Origin: Planctomycetaceae bacterium
GTDB taxonomy: Bacteria; Planctomycetota; UBA1135; GCA-002686595
Reading direction: 5' to 3'
Assembly (NCBI GenBank): GCA_013360535.1
Contig: JABWBL010000023.1
Location: forward strand, 1-15,109
Length of the DNA: 15,109 nt
The notes beneath the pieces were generated by a model, which ran no database searches, was not told where the DNA came from, and saw nothing but the letters and a program-made list of their open reading frames with translations. Positions 1 to 7,104 of this stretch are shown one piece after another. How positions within the stretch are numbered: the stretch's first letter is position 1; each line of letters begins with the position of its first letter. The position numbers and the translations under genes were made by a program.

Positions 1-278
1 GAGCCGTCGCCGGGCCGGAACGGCGGGTTGCACAGGAGCTCGTGCGCGAGCTCGGGCGACGCGAGGAACGCCGCCGGATCGCTGACGAGCTCGAGCTGCA
101 TCGAGCGCCACTCGCGCAGGAGCGCGCGCACCGCCCAGCTCTTGCCCGTGCCCGCGGCGCCGTGCCAGAACACGACGCGACCGAGGTCGAACGGGCGCTC
201 GAGCCCCATCAGCCACGAGAGCTCGTTCGCGATGCCCGGGTAGTTGCCGGAGATCTCGCGCCAGCGCGGGCAGCGCAT
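1..278 (-). CDS. AAA+ ATPase, N-terminal part with Walker A (partial, runs off the window start)
   Basis: This minus-strand frame carries a P-loop: residues GAAGTGKS lie at about 161-138, preceded by VVFWHG. That matches the GxxGxGK[ST] Walker A of AAA+ ATPases. Upstream of it the text WREISGNYPG resembles the W-x-[DE]-I-x-x-NYP stretch that precedes Walker A in actinobacterial and planctomycete AAA proteins related to DUF5925. Downstream, REWRSMQLELVSDPAAF resembles the 'REWR.W....V.DPE.F' strand of that group. Walker B, sensor residues and the C-terminus lie beyond base 1. The first ATG of this frame is at 278, but family proteins usually have 100-180 further residues before this point. Immediately upstream the coding signal moves to another frame (see the ALDH-like segment), so the true start is uncertain. 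The ATPase class is well supported, the substrate unknown. Confidence 0.6.
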   Translation of the reverse strand, partial: MRCPRWREISGNYPGIANELSWLMGLERPFDLGRVVFWHGAAGTGKSWAVRALLREWRSMQLELVSDPAAFLASPELAHELLCNPPFRPGDG

Positions 279-816
279 CCGGCGCAGGCGCGACGTCGGC
301 ACGCTCGAAGGCGCGCACGACCAACTCGGCCGCACGCGGCAGCCGCCGGTCGGAACGCAAGAGCAGCGCGCGGCCTGAAGCGAGCTGCGTCGCCATGCGC
401 ATGAGCAGCGCGCCGGGAAATTCGCTCCAGTGCGCGCAGAAGACGCCGACGCCGCGTTGTTCGGGGCCCTCGCTGAAGAGCTCGAAGGATTCGACACAGC
501 GGAACAGCTCGTCGTCGAGCCGCTCGCGCAATTCGTGGGCTTCGAGGCCGAGATCCGGAGCGAGCAAGTCCGCCAGAGGCGAGGCTTCGAGCTCGGCGTG
601 CACGCGGCGCAGCTGCAGCAGCCGATCGGCGCGCGAGAGCGAGCTCCAGCGCGCGGCGGAGATCGCGCAAGAACGCAGCGCCCGCTCCGCATCGTCCGGC
701 CCGGAGCGCGCCCAGCGTTCGCTGCCGCCGGTGCGCTCGCCGACCTCGAACTCCGCGCCGCGGGCCGCCTCGCACCAGCGTCCGTCGATCCAGTTTGCGT
801 GCCGGACGAACTCCAT
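259..816 (-). pseudogene. aldehyde-dehydrogenase-like N-terminal segment, broken or frameshifted into the AAA+ frame
   Basis: From the ATG at 816 about 186 residues read like the N-terminal half of an NAD(P)-dependent aldehyde dehydrogenase. It begins ANWIDGRWCEAARGAEFEV, like the family's 'I.G.W..A..G..F.V' opening. Next come WARSGPDDAERAL and RADRLLQLRRVHAELEA, then GVGVFCAHWSEFPGALL, which aligns with 'GVVGVI.PWNFP'. Finally ATQLASGRALLLRSDRRLP aligns with 'ALAAGN.VVLKPSE.TP'. The PWN motif, whose Asn helps form the oxyanion hole, is changed to HWS. The catalytic Glu and Cys regions are absent from every frame. The frame has no stop before base 1, but its codon bias fades near 259, where the AAA+ frame takes over. 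A weak CATGCT hexamer (825-830, minus) lies 8 bases before the ATG. It could be a pseudogene, a real fusion interrupted by a sequencing error, or a frameshifted gene. Confidence 0.55.
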
Positions 817-900
817 CGCGAGAGAGCATGCGAAGCGCGAACGCGGAACTCCAGAGCGTGCCGTTCGCGGCCGCTGCGGGCCTTTTCGCGGGCCCGTCGC

Positions 901-906
901 TACGCT
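901..906 (+). promoter_or_regulatory. TAnnnT -10-like element (TACGCT) 8 bases before the alkylation repair gene
   Basis: The hexamer TACGCT ends 8 bases before the ATG at 915, a spacing that would place the transcript start at or very near the start codon. No Shine-Dalgarno sequence and no TTGACA-like -35 box are visible. It belongs to a set of similar hexamers ahead of other genes in this window. Confidence 0.45.
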
Positions 907-914
907 CCCGCCGC

Positions 915-2060
915 ATGGCCGAGCCCTTCAAGAACCTGTTCAGCGCGGACCTCGTCCGGGTCGCGGCGAAGCACCTTGCACGGCACGATCCGAAGTTCGA
1001 CTCGAAGCGTTTCGTCACTCTCGCCACTACGGGACTCGACCAGCTCGAGATGAAGGCGCGCGCGATGCAGGTCGCGAGCGCACTCGAAGAGACGCTGCCG
1101 CAGGAGTTCGAGCGCGCGGCGAGCGTGCTCGAGGCCGCGCTGGCTCCCGCTTACGAGAGCGAACGCGTCGGCGAGCTCGCGGGCACGAAGGCGGTGCACG
1201 CCGAAGGACTCGCGGGTTGGATCCTGTGGTCCGCGGGCGAGTTCGTCGCGCGCCGCGGCCTCGACGAACCCGAACGTGGGTTGCGCACGCTCCACGCGCT
1301 CACGCAGCGCTTCAGTGCCGAATTCGCGATCCGCCCGTTCCTCGCGAAGCATCCCGCGCTCGGCTTCCGCACGCTCGAACGCTGGACGAAGGACCCGAGC
1401 CTGCACGTGCGGCGCCTCGTGAGCGAAGGCAGCCGCCCGCGCCTGCCGTGGGGACTGCAGCTCAAGGCCCTGATCGCCGATCCGAGCCCGACGCTGCCAC
1501 TGTTGCGTGCGCTGCAGGACGACGAGAGCGAGTACGTGCGCCGCAGCGTGGCGAACCACCTGAACGACATCGCGAAGGATCACCCCGACCTCGTCGCGGA
1601 GTGGATCGAGCGCCACCTGCCGGACGCGAGCGACGAACGGCGCGCGCTGCTGCGCCACGCGAGCCGCACGCTCGTGAAGAAGGGCCACAAGCGCACCCTC
1701 GCGGCGTTTGGTTTGGCCAAGTCGTTCGCGGGCACGGCGAAGCTCGCGCTCGCGCCGGCGAAGGCGAAGGTCGGTGGCGAAGTCACGCTCACGCTCGAGC
1801 TGCGCTCGACGGCGAAGAAGGCGCAGGCGCTCGTGGTCGACTACTCCGTGCACCACGTCAAGGCCGACGGTTCGACGAGCCCCAAGGTCTTCAAGGGCTG
1901 GAAGCTCGAGCTTGGCCCCGGCGAGGTGCGCACGTTGACCCGACGCCATTCGCTCAAGCCGATCTCGACGCGCCGCTACTACGCCGGGGAACATCCGGTG
2001 ACGGTGCAGGCCAACGGCGGCGAGGTCGCGCGCGCCTCGTTCCGGCTCACGTTGACCTGA
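915..2060 (+). CDS. DNA alkylation repair protein, COG4335 type (HEAT-repeat, AlkD-related)
   Basis: A 381-residue cytoplasmic protein that closely follows the COG4335 DNA alkylation repair family, related to the HEAT-repeat glycosylases AlkC/AlkD that excise alkylated bases. Family-typical blocks are LHALTQRFSAEFAIRPFL (about 126-143), HVRRLVSEGSRPRLPWG (about 164-180) and YVRRSVANHLNDIAKDHP (about 207-224). These are followed by RHASRTLVKKG (about 248-257). Residues from about 275 to the end form a separate beta-rich, Ig-like domain (VDYSVHHVKADGSTSPKVF, then RRYYAGEHPV), which full-length family members also carry. The ATG at 915 is preferred over the in-frame ATG at 795 because family homology begins with FSADLV. 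The longer reading would also swallow the TACGCT element and overlap the divergent gene. It is transcribed away from the ALDH-like segment and 81 bases ahead of the sigma fusion. Its exact lesion range cannot be read from sequence. Confidence 0.88.
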   Translation: MAEPFKNLFSADLVRVAAKHLARHDPKFDSKRFVTLATTGLDQLEMKARAMQVASALEETLPQEFERAASVLEAALAPAYESERVGELAGTKAVHAEGLAGWILWSAGEFVARRGLDEPERGLRTLHALTQRFSAEFAIRPFLAKHPALGFRTLERWTKDPSLHVRRLVSEGSRPRLPWGLQLKALIADPSPTLPLLRALQDDESEYVRRSVANHLNDIAKDHPDLVAEWIERHLPDASDERRALLRHASRTLVKKGHKRTLAAFGLAKSFAGTAKLALAPAKAKVGGEVTLTLELRSTAKKAQALVVDYSVHHVKADGSTSPKVFKGWKLELGPGEVRTLTRRHSLKPISTRRYYAGEHPVTVQANGGEVARASFRLTLT

Positions 2061-2122
2061 AAGCGCGATTCGGGAGCGATTTTCGGGCATTTCTGAGGAC
2101 TGCGCGCCGCGGGCGGTGTGCC

Positions 2123-2128
2123 TAGCAT
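2123..2128 (+). promoter_or_regulatory. TAnnnT -10-like element (TAGCAT) 13 bases before the sigma fusion
   Basis: The hexamer TAGCAT ends 13 bases before the ATG at 2142. If used, the transcript would start just ahead of that ATG, inside the coding sequence of any longer reading from the GTG at 2118. This supports the ATG start. No -35 box is seen. Confidence 0.4.
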
Positions 2129-2141
2129 CGGTACCACGCCG

Positions 2142-4853
2142 ATGGCTTCCACTCCCGATCCGCGCCCCGACGCCGCCGAGCTGCTTGCCGAAGCAGGGTT
2201 CCTGCGCCGCCTCGCGTCGGAGCTGGTCACGCTCCCCCACGACGCCGACGACCTCGTGCAGGAGACGTACGTGCGAGCGCTCGAACATGCGCCGCAGCGC
2301 TCGACGTCGCTGCGCGGTTGGCTGAGTGTCGTGGCGCGCAACCTGGCGTTGAACGCGTCCCGCAGTCGGAGTCGCCGCGACGAACACGAACGGCGCGCCG
2401 CGCGCCCCGAGGCCCTCGACGCAGGTGAGCTCGCGCTGGAACGTCTCGAGCAGCAGAAGCGGCTCTTCGAGCTCGTGCTGTCGCTGCCCGAGGAGCAGCG
2501 CACGGTGCTGTACCTGCGCTATTACGAGGGCCTGACGCCGACGGAGATTGCGCAACGAGTCGGTGCGCCGCTCAAGACGGTGAAGACGCGCCAGACGCGC
2601 GCGCTCGCGGCGCTGCGCGAACGCCTCGACGCGCGCGACGGAGGCGACGGCAAATCCTGGCGCCTCGCGCTCGCTCCGCTCGTTCCCCTGTCGACCGCCC
2701 CCACCACGGGTTCGCTCATCGCCACGCTGTTCGGAGGACTCGTCATGAAGAAGGCGTTCGTCGTGGCAGCGTTGCTGCTGCTCGCGCTCGTGAGCTGGTT
2801 TGGTTTTCGGCGCCTCACGACGGCCAGACCCGACTCGTCGATCGCGGCTTCGTTCGAGGAACCTGCTCGAGCGGAGCCGCCCAGGCCCGCCACTCCGCTC
2901 TCCGCCGAAACGCTCGCGCAGCGCGAGGAACTCGCTGCCGGACACGCCCACGCAAGCGAAACTCCGACCGTCGGCCGCGCCGAGATCACGCTCCTTTGGT
3001 CGGATGGGACTCCGGCGGCTGGCATCGGGGCCACGATGGATCTCGCGCGAGCGCGAGGCACGCCCGCGCAGCGTGCGCGAGCGGTGACGGACGAATCGGG
3101 CCTGCTGGTGCTCGATGTGCTCGCGCTCGGCCGCAACCGGCTGACCGTGGACCTGCGCGAGACTTTCTGGCTCGAAATGCCGGAGAACGAGGTGCTGCGC
3201 AAGACGATCACGCTCGAGCGCGGCGAGCAGGTGCACGGTCGAGTGCTCGACGAGCGGGGGCAGCCTCTCGGCGGCGCTGGAATCGTGCTGGAGCTCCGCC
3301 AGATCTGGACCTCGGAGATCGCCGTCGCCACACGGACCGACGCCGCCGGCGAGTTCCGGCTCCGCGACATCTCCCTCGACTCCGAGATCGGCGCGCGCGC
3401 CCCGGGTTTCCTCCCGTCTCCGCATGTGCAGGTCGGGGATCTCGGCGCCCAATCCAGCGTTCGCCAAGCCGAGTTCCGGCTGAAGCGTGGCTCCGGAAAG
3501 CTTGCCGGGCGCGTGCTCAAGCCGGACGGGACCCCGTGTGCGGGAGCTCACGTTCTTGCGGGACCCGACGGGGGCCACAACGTGCCCAGTCCGTTCGGCG
3601 GCGACGCGAGGGCACCAAGCCCGATGAAGACAACGAGCGCGGCTGACGGTCGCTTCGAGATCGCGGACGCGCTGCCGACCGGCACCCAGCCCGTGCATTG
3701 CTTCGCGCCTGGATTCGCACGCTGGTCCGGGAAGGTGACGATCGCAGAGGCCACCGAGGACCTGGTGATCCAGCTCGAAGCCGCGGCGCGCATCGAAGGT
3801 CGAGTTCTCGATGCCAGCGGCGCACCCGTCGCCGGAGCCTCGATCGTGCAGTCTGTCGAACAACAAGGTGGCTGGTTCGTGAACGACAAGTTTCCGGCGC
3901 CGAGGGACACCACGGACGACGACGGCTGGTTCGTGCTCGAGTGGGTCGCGCCCGGAACCCGCGAGATCAACGCCTCCCATCCCAAGCGCGCGGACTTGGG
4001 ACGCGCTCGAGCCAACGTCGCCTGCCGAGCCGGCGAGACGACCCGCTGCGAAGTTCGGCTCGACCCGGGGCAGTTGATCTCGGGCAAGATCGTCGACGAG
4101 CTGGGCCGTCCGCTCGCCGGCTGGTACGTGGGCTCGCGCCCTTCGGACATGCTGAACCAGTGGTATCCACGCAGCGCCTTCGCGGATGCCGAAGGACGCT
4201 TCGTGCTCGCCAATCTCGGACCGGGTTCCCATGACCTCTCCGTGCGCACGCCGCAACTCTCGGCGCCGCGACTCGTCGTTCCGAAGGTCGCTCCCGGATC
4301 GACCGGGCTCGAGCTCGTCGTTCCAGACAGCTCCAGCGAGAGCGAGCTCACGGGAAGGATCGTCGCGAGCTCGCCCGACCTGCTCGTGGGGATCGAACTG
4401 ACGCTGTGGCTCGTCGGACAGAACGAAGGCCATTTCCTCGACTACGACGCGGAATCCGGCCAGTTTCGTGGGAGCGCCTTCCCCGGCACCTACAAGCTCG
4501 ATGTCACGCGCCATGGCGCAAACGTGGTGGAGACCTCCCAGTTCGAGCTGCGCCCGGGAGAACGCACGGATCTCGGCGACATCGCGCTCGCGCCAAGCGG
4601 CTCGCTCGACCTCGAGCTGATCGGCCTTGCGCAAGAAGACCTCGGGCGCCTCCATCTGTTCCTCAGGCGTCCGGATGCCCGCGACATCGCGCTCCACAAC
4701 GAGAACGGCAAGGCAACCGTGCCGGCGCTGCTCGCCGGGCGATGGGAGTTGCGCCTCGGCGAGCCGGAGCTGGAACTCTCGAGTTCGGTGATCGAAGTGC
4801 AACCCGGAGCGCCGACGCGTGTGCAGGTCGAGGTCAGGCCGAAGCGGCGCTGA
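2142..4853 (+). CDS. ECF sigma factor fused through a membrane segment to carboxypeptidase-regulatory-like repeats
   Basis: A 903-residue fusion. Residues ~20-80 are sigma-70 region 2 (DADDLVQETYVRAL, then LRGWLSVVARNLAL). Residues ~113-165 are region 4, including LPEEQRTVLYLRYYEG and the helix-turn-helix TPTEIAQRVGAPLKTVKTRQ. A linker leads to one hydrophobic segment (~204-222, AFVVAALLLLALVSWFGF) preceded by MKK, predicting cytoplasmic sigma domains and an extracytoplasmic C-terminus. Five related beta units follow, beginning near 363 (VHGRVLDERGQPLGGAGI), 453 (LAGRVLKPDGTPCAGAHV), 549 (IEGRVLDASGAPVAGASI), 645 (ISGKIVDELGRPLAGWYV) and 736 (LTGRIV). These are carboxypeptidase-regulatory-like/CnaB-type folds. 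ECF sigma factors are normally about 200 residues and soluble, so this one looks membrane-tethered with a possible sensory exterior. No anti-sigma gene is adjacent. An internal GGAGG-ATG at 2733-2747 may start a second product without the sigma part. The target regulon is unknown. Confidence 0.85.
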   Translation: MASTPDPRPDAAELLAEAGFLRRLASELVTLPHDADDLVQETYVRALEHAPQRSTSLRGWLSVVARNLALNASRSRSRRDEHERRAARPEALDAGELALERLEQQKRLFELVLSLPEEQRTVLYLRYYEGLTPTEIAQRVGAPLKTVKTRQTRALAALRERLDARDGGDGKSWRLALAPLVPLSTAPTTGSLIATLFGGLVMKKAFVVAALLLLALVSWFGFRRLTTARPDSSIAASFEEPARAEPPRPATPLSAETLAQREELAAGHAHASETPTVGRAEITLLWSDGTPAAGIGATMDLARARGTPAQRARAVTDESGLLVLDVLALGRNRLTVDLRETFWLEMPENEVLRKTITLERGEQVHGRVLDERGQPLGGAGIVLELRQIWTSEIAVATRTDAAGEFRLRDISLDSEIGARAPGFLPSPHVQVGDLGAQSSVRQAEFRLKRGSGKLAGRVLKPDGTPCAGAHVLAGPDGGHNVPSPFGGDARAPSPMKTTSAADGRFEIADALPTGTQPVHCFAPGFARWSGKVTIAEATEDLVIQLEAAARIEGRVLDASGAPVAGASIVQSVEQQGGWFVNDKFPAPRDTTDDDGWFVLEWVAPGTREINASHPKRADLGRARANVACRAGETTRCEVRLDPGQLISGKIVDELGRPLAGWYVGSRPSDMLNQWYPRSAFADAEGRFVLANLGPGSHDLSVRTPQLSAPRLVVPKVAPGSTGLELVVPDSSSESELTGRIVASSPDLLVGIELTLWLVGQNEGHFLDYDAESGQFRGSAFPGTYKLDVTRHGANVVETSQFELRPGERTDLGDIALAPSGSLDLELIGLAQEDLGRLHLFLRRPDARDIALHNENGKATVPALLAGRWELRLGEPELELSSSVIEVQPGAPTRVQVEVRPKRR
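2733..2747 (+). promoter_or_regulatory. internal Shine-Dalgarno (GGAGG) and ATG inside the sigma fusion
   Basis: GGAGG at 2733-2737 lies 7 bases before an in-frame ATG at 2745 (codon 202 of the fusion). That ATG begins MKKAFVVAALLLLALVSWFGF, which by itself looks like a signal peptide or signal anchor. The spacing is ideal, and most gene starts in this window have no Shine-Dalgarno sequence at all. The two GGA codons encode Gly-Gly of the linker, so coincidence is possible; GGA is used elsewhere in this gene. Confidence 0.4.
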
Positions 4854-4862
4854 GCGACGCGC

Positions 4863-6893
4863 TCACTTCAGGCGCAGCTTGAGCCTGTCGAGCTGCGCCC
4901 GGATCTCGCCGCTTTCCGGAACGTGGTCGAGCATCCGCACGCGGAAGAAGATCGAGCGCGAGCCGTCGGCGTGTTCGTCGACGAAGTGCCGACCGTCCCA
5001 ACCCAGCGGCGCCGCCAAGGGATCGATGGCTTCGAGACCCGTGACAGCCCTCTTCGTGCGCACTTCCGCCGTGAACACGAGTTCCTCGGCGTTGCGGCCG
5101 TGCTCGCCGTCCCAACGGCACTCGACTCCGACACCGGGCGCGCGGTAGCCGTACAGCTTCGGCGACGCGACGTACCTCCAGTCGGTCGGGATGTGCTGCT
5201 CGACACGCGTCCATTGCTCGGGACCGCTGACGACGATCTCGCTTCCGCGCAGCTCGGCCGCCGCCGCCTCCTTGCGCGCTTTTCCCGGCAATTTCAGGCG
5301 CAATGCCGGGTCGCCGTAGAGCGCGACGTTGTGCAGCTGGTACTGGTGCATGCCGCCGGCGAGCTCATCGCGCGAGAGCGCGCTGACCGTCATGCGGTTG
5401 AGCGCGGAGCGATGGGCGGAACCGAGGCTCTCGCCCGCGAGGACCGCGTTCCAGAACTCGCTGCGGTACAGCTCGTGCTGCGCGACAGTGCGCCGCACGT
5501 CGCCGACGAACGCGACCGCGCCGTTGCGCAGGAGCCGCAGCGCGACGGAGCGGTGCTCGGGATCCTGGTCGAGCGAGGCCGGGCTGCAGCCGCCGGTCTC
5601 GACGATGCAGGGCGCGACGAGCACGGCGGAATCGTGCAGGTACGTCGAACCCAGCTGCATCCACGACGAGTGCGCGTTGTGGACGAGCGCGGCGACGCGT
5701 GTCAGCGGCGAGCCGCTCTCGAGCGGCTTGTCGCTCGCGTGGTGCACGGGCTCGGCGAAGCCGACGTTCCGGAACACGGGGCCGCAGACCTGCTCCCACT
5801 CGGCCATGCCGACGGCGCTCGCGAGCTCGGGCGCGAGCAGTGCCTCGTAGGCGAGGCTGCGCGCCGCCAGCAGCGTGCCCGCGTGCGGGCTCTCGGCGAC
5901 GAAACGCCCGAAGGCGAGCTCGATGAACGGGTCGGCGTCGGTGTTCGCGTACTCGAGATCGGACACCGGATCGTCGTCGATCCCCTGCCCGAGCGGCGCG
6001 GAGATCATCGGCAACGCGTCAGGGAACGCCACGAGGCACAGGTATTCGAGCTTCGGCCCCAATTTCCCGCGGATTTCGGCCAGTTCGGCTCGCACGGCCG
6101 CGACGTCCGGCGCGGCTCCGGCACGCGTGGACACCGGCAGCACGGCACCGTCGCGCCCGGCCGCGAGCACCGCCGCCGCGAGCGACAGCTTGCGCACGTG
6201 CCCAGCCTCTCGATCACGTGGCGCAGCGACCGCGAGGTACTCGACGGCCAGGTCGTGCTGCTCCATCCAACGTGCGACCTCGTGCGCGGTCTTCAGGCGC
6301 ACGACCTCGCGCACCCCGACCCCCTTCACGCTCTCCGCGCACGCTCCGACGAGCACGAGCCGCTTCACTCCGAGCTTCGCGAGCGTCGCCCGAGTCGGCT
6401 CCGCGACTTCGCTCTCTCCGCAATAGACGAGCGGCGCGCGCAGGCGTGCCGCGAGCACCGCCGCCACCAGAGCCGACTCATAGTCCGACTCCGCACTCGC
6501 CACGGCCGTCGCGCTGCCAGCGAAGAAGCGCTCCGCCAGCGCACAAGCCGCCGCTTCCGCCGAGCTCGCGGCGAGCGACTCCCCCGCCGATTCGGCCTGC
6601 ATCTTCTCGCCGATCCACAGGACACGCTTCGCCGAGTACCGCGCGAGGAAATCGCGCGTCTCGGGCGCGAGCGGAGCTTCGGGATCGAACGAGAGCACGG
6701 GCGCACCGCTCGCGCGCGCCGCCGGGACCGCCGCGAGAAATGCGAGATCCTGCCACGACGCGCTCGACGGGAGCGGCACGAGCAGGACCTGGCGCTCGAC
6801 GCCACGCGACTGCGCCCGCGCGGCGACCGCGAGCGCCACGGCCAGCACGAGCGCGAACCAGTTCCTGCGCGGCCAGTCGAACTTGGGTCCCAT
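4863..6893 (-). CDS. secreted C25 (gingipain-like) cysteine peptidase with cell-wall-binding-like repeats
   Basis: A 676-residue protein beginning with a signal peptide (basic MGPKFDWPRRN, then FALVLAVALAVAARA, likely cut after ARA near residue 27). Residues ~45-100 and ~135-210 are two similar units, for example FLARYSAKRVLWIG and LAKLGVKRLVLVG. They resemble cell wall binding repeat 2 (Pfam CWB2). The central part resembles peptidase family C25: SDLEYANTDADPFIELAFGR (~311-330) corresponds to the 'D..Y...D.D..P.i.vGR' segment. His408 in VHNAHSSWM is the candidate catalytic His, and Cys429 or Cys436 in VAPCIVETGGC the candidate nucleophile. YGDPALRL (~526-533) is the usual C25 end motif. The rest is probably a beta domain. 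No type IX sorting domain is obvious. GGAGG lies only 3 bases before the ATG, together with a TAGGCT element. The gene converges on the sigma fusion with 9 bases between stops. Peptidase activity is inferred, not certain. Confidence 0.75.
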   Translation of the reverse strand: MGPKFDWPRRNWFALVLAVALAVAARAQSRGVERQVLLVPLPSSASWQDLAFLAAVPAARASGAPVLSFDPEAPLAPETRDFLARYSAKRVLWIGEKMQAESAGESLAASSAEAAACALAERFFAGSATAVASAESDYESALVAAVLAARLRAPLVYCGESEVAEPTRATLAKLGVKRLVLVGACAESVKGVGVREVVRLKTAHEVARWMEQHDLAVEYLAVAAPRDREAGHVRKLSLAAAVLAAGRDGAVLPVSTRAGAAPDVAAVRAELAEIRGKLGPKLEYLCLVAFPDALPMISAPLGQGIDDDPVSDLEYANTDADPFIELAFGRFVAESPHAGTLLAARSLAYEALLAPELASAVGMAEWEQVCGPVFRNVGFAEPVHHASDKPLESGSPLTRVAALVHNAHSSWMQLGSTYLHDSAVLVAPCIVETGGCSPASLDQDPEHRSVALRLLRNGAVAFVGDVRRTVAQHELYRSEFWNAVLAGESLGSAHRSALNRMTVSALSRDELAGGMHQYQLHNVALYGDPALRLKLPGKARKEAAAAELRGSEIVVSGPEQWTRVEQHIPTDWRYVASPKLYGYRAPGVGVECRWDGEHGRNAEELVFTAEVRTKRAVTGLEAIDPLAAPLGWDGRHFVDEHADGSRSIFFRVRMLDHVPESGEIRAQLDRLKLRLK

Positions 6894-6902
6894 CGTCCTC
6901 CG

Positions 6903-6908
6903 AGCCTA
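6903..6908 (-). promoter_or_regulatory. TAnnnT -10-like element (TAGGCT, minus strand) before the C25 peptidase gene
   Basis: On the minus strand TAGGCT ends 9 bases before the ATG at 6893. GGAGG (6901-6897) falls between the two. A transcript starting the usual 6-8 bases after the hexamer would cut into this GGAGG, so promoter and Shine-Dalgarno readings compete here. Confidence 0.35.
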
Positions 6909-7052
6909 CCGGAGCGCCTCCCGCCCGCGCTTGCGAGATCCTTACCGGCACCGCCGGACGCTCGCCGGAATCCGCGAACCTTTCCCCCGCCGTTCCTCCG
7001 AGCCCAGCCGCGATCGCTCGCCCCGCAGGGTTCCCATTTCGGCCAACTCGCC

Positions 7053-7058
7053 TACGCT
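7053..7058 (+). promoter_or_regulatory. TAnnnT -10-like element (TACGCT) upstream of the VOC gene
   Basis: TACGCT lies 46 bases before the GTG at 7105. Here a short 5' leader is predicted, which fits the presence of a real Shine-Dalgarno sequence (GAGG at 7095-7098, 6 bases before the GTG). No clear -35 box is seen. The 211-base divergent gap (6894-7104) otherwise shows only a weak 5-bp inverted repeat. Confidence 0.3.
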
Positions 7059-7104
7059 CACGCGCTCGAACTCCCCCGCTTCCTTCGATCCAACGAGGTC
7101 CACC

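Noticed and set aside
209..1027. 272-residue minus-strand open frame across the start region of the alkylation repair gene
   Set aside because: It is composed of Arg/Ala repeats without homology. The ALDH-like and AAA+ frames next to it carry recognisable motifs.
2118..2141. GTG at 2118 as start of the sigma fusion
   Set aside because: It adds eight unremarkable residues and would place the TAGCAT element inside the gene. The ATG at 2142 fits better, though not proven.
900..4802. 1300-residue open frame on the minus strand opposite the alkylation repair gene and sigma fusion
   Set aside because: Its residues are rich in Arg, Glu, Ala and Leu without any domain, and it mirrors two clear plus-strand genes. 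Long antisense frames are expected at this GC content.
6945..6957. Small inverted repeat CCGGC-ACC-GCCGG in the divergent gap before the VOC gene
   Set aside because: A 5-bp GC stem is expected by chance in sequence this GC-rich, and it is not placed relative to either promoter in a telling way.
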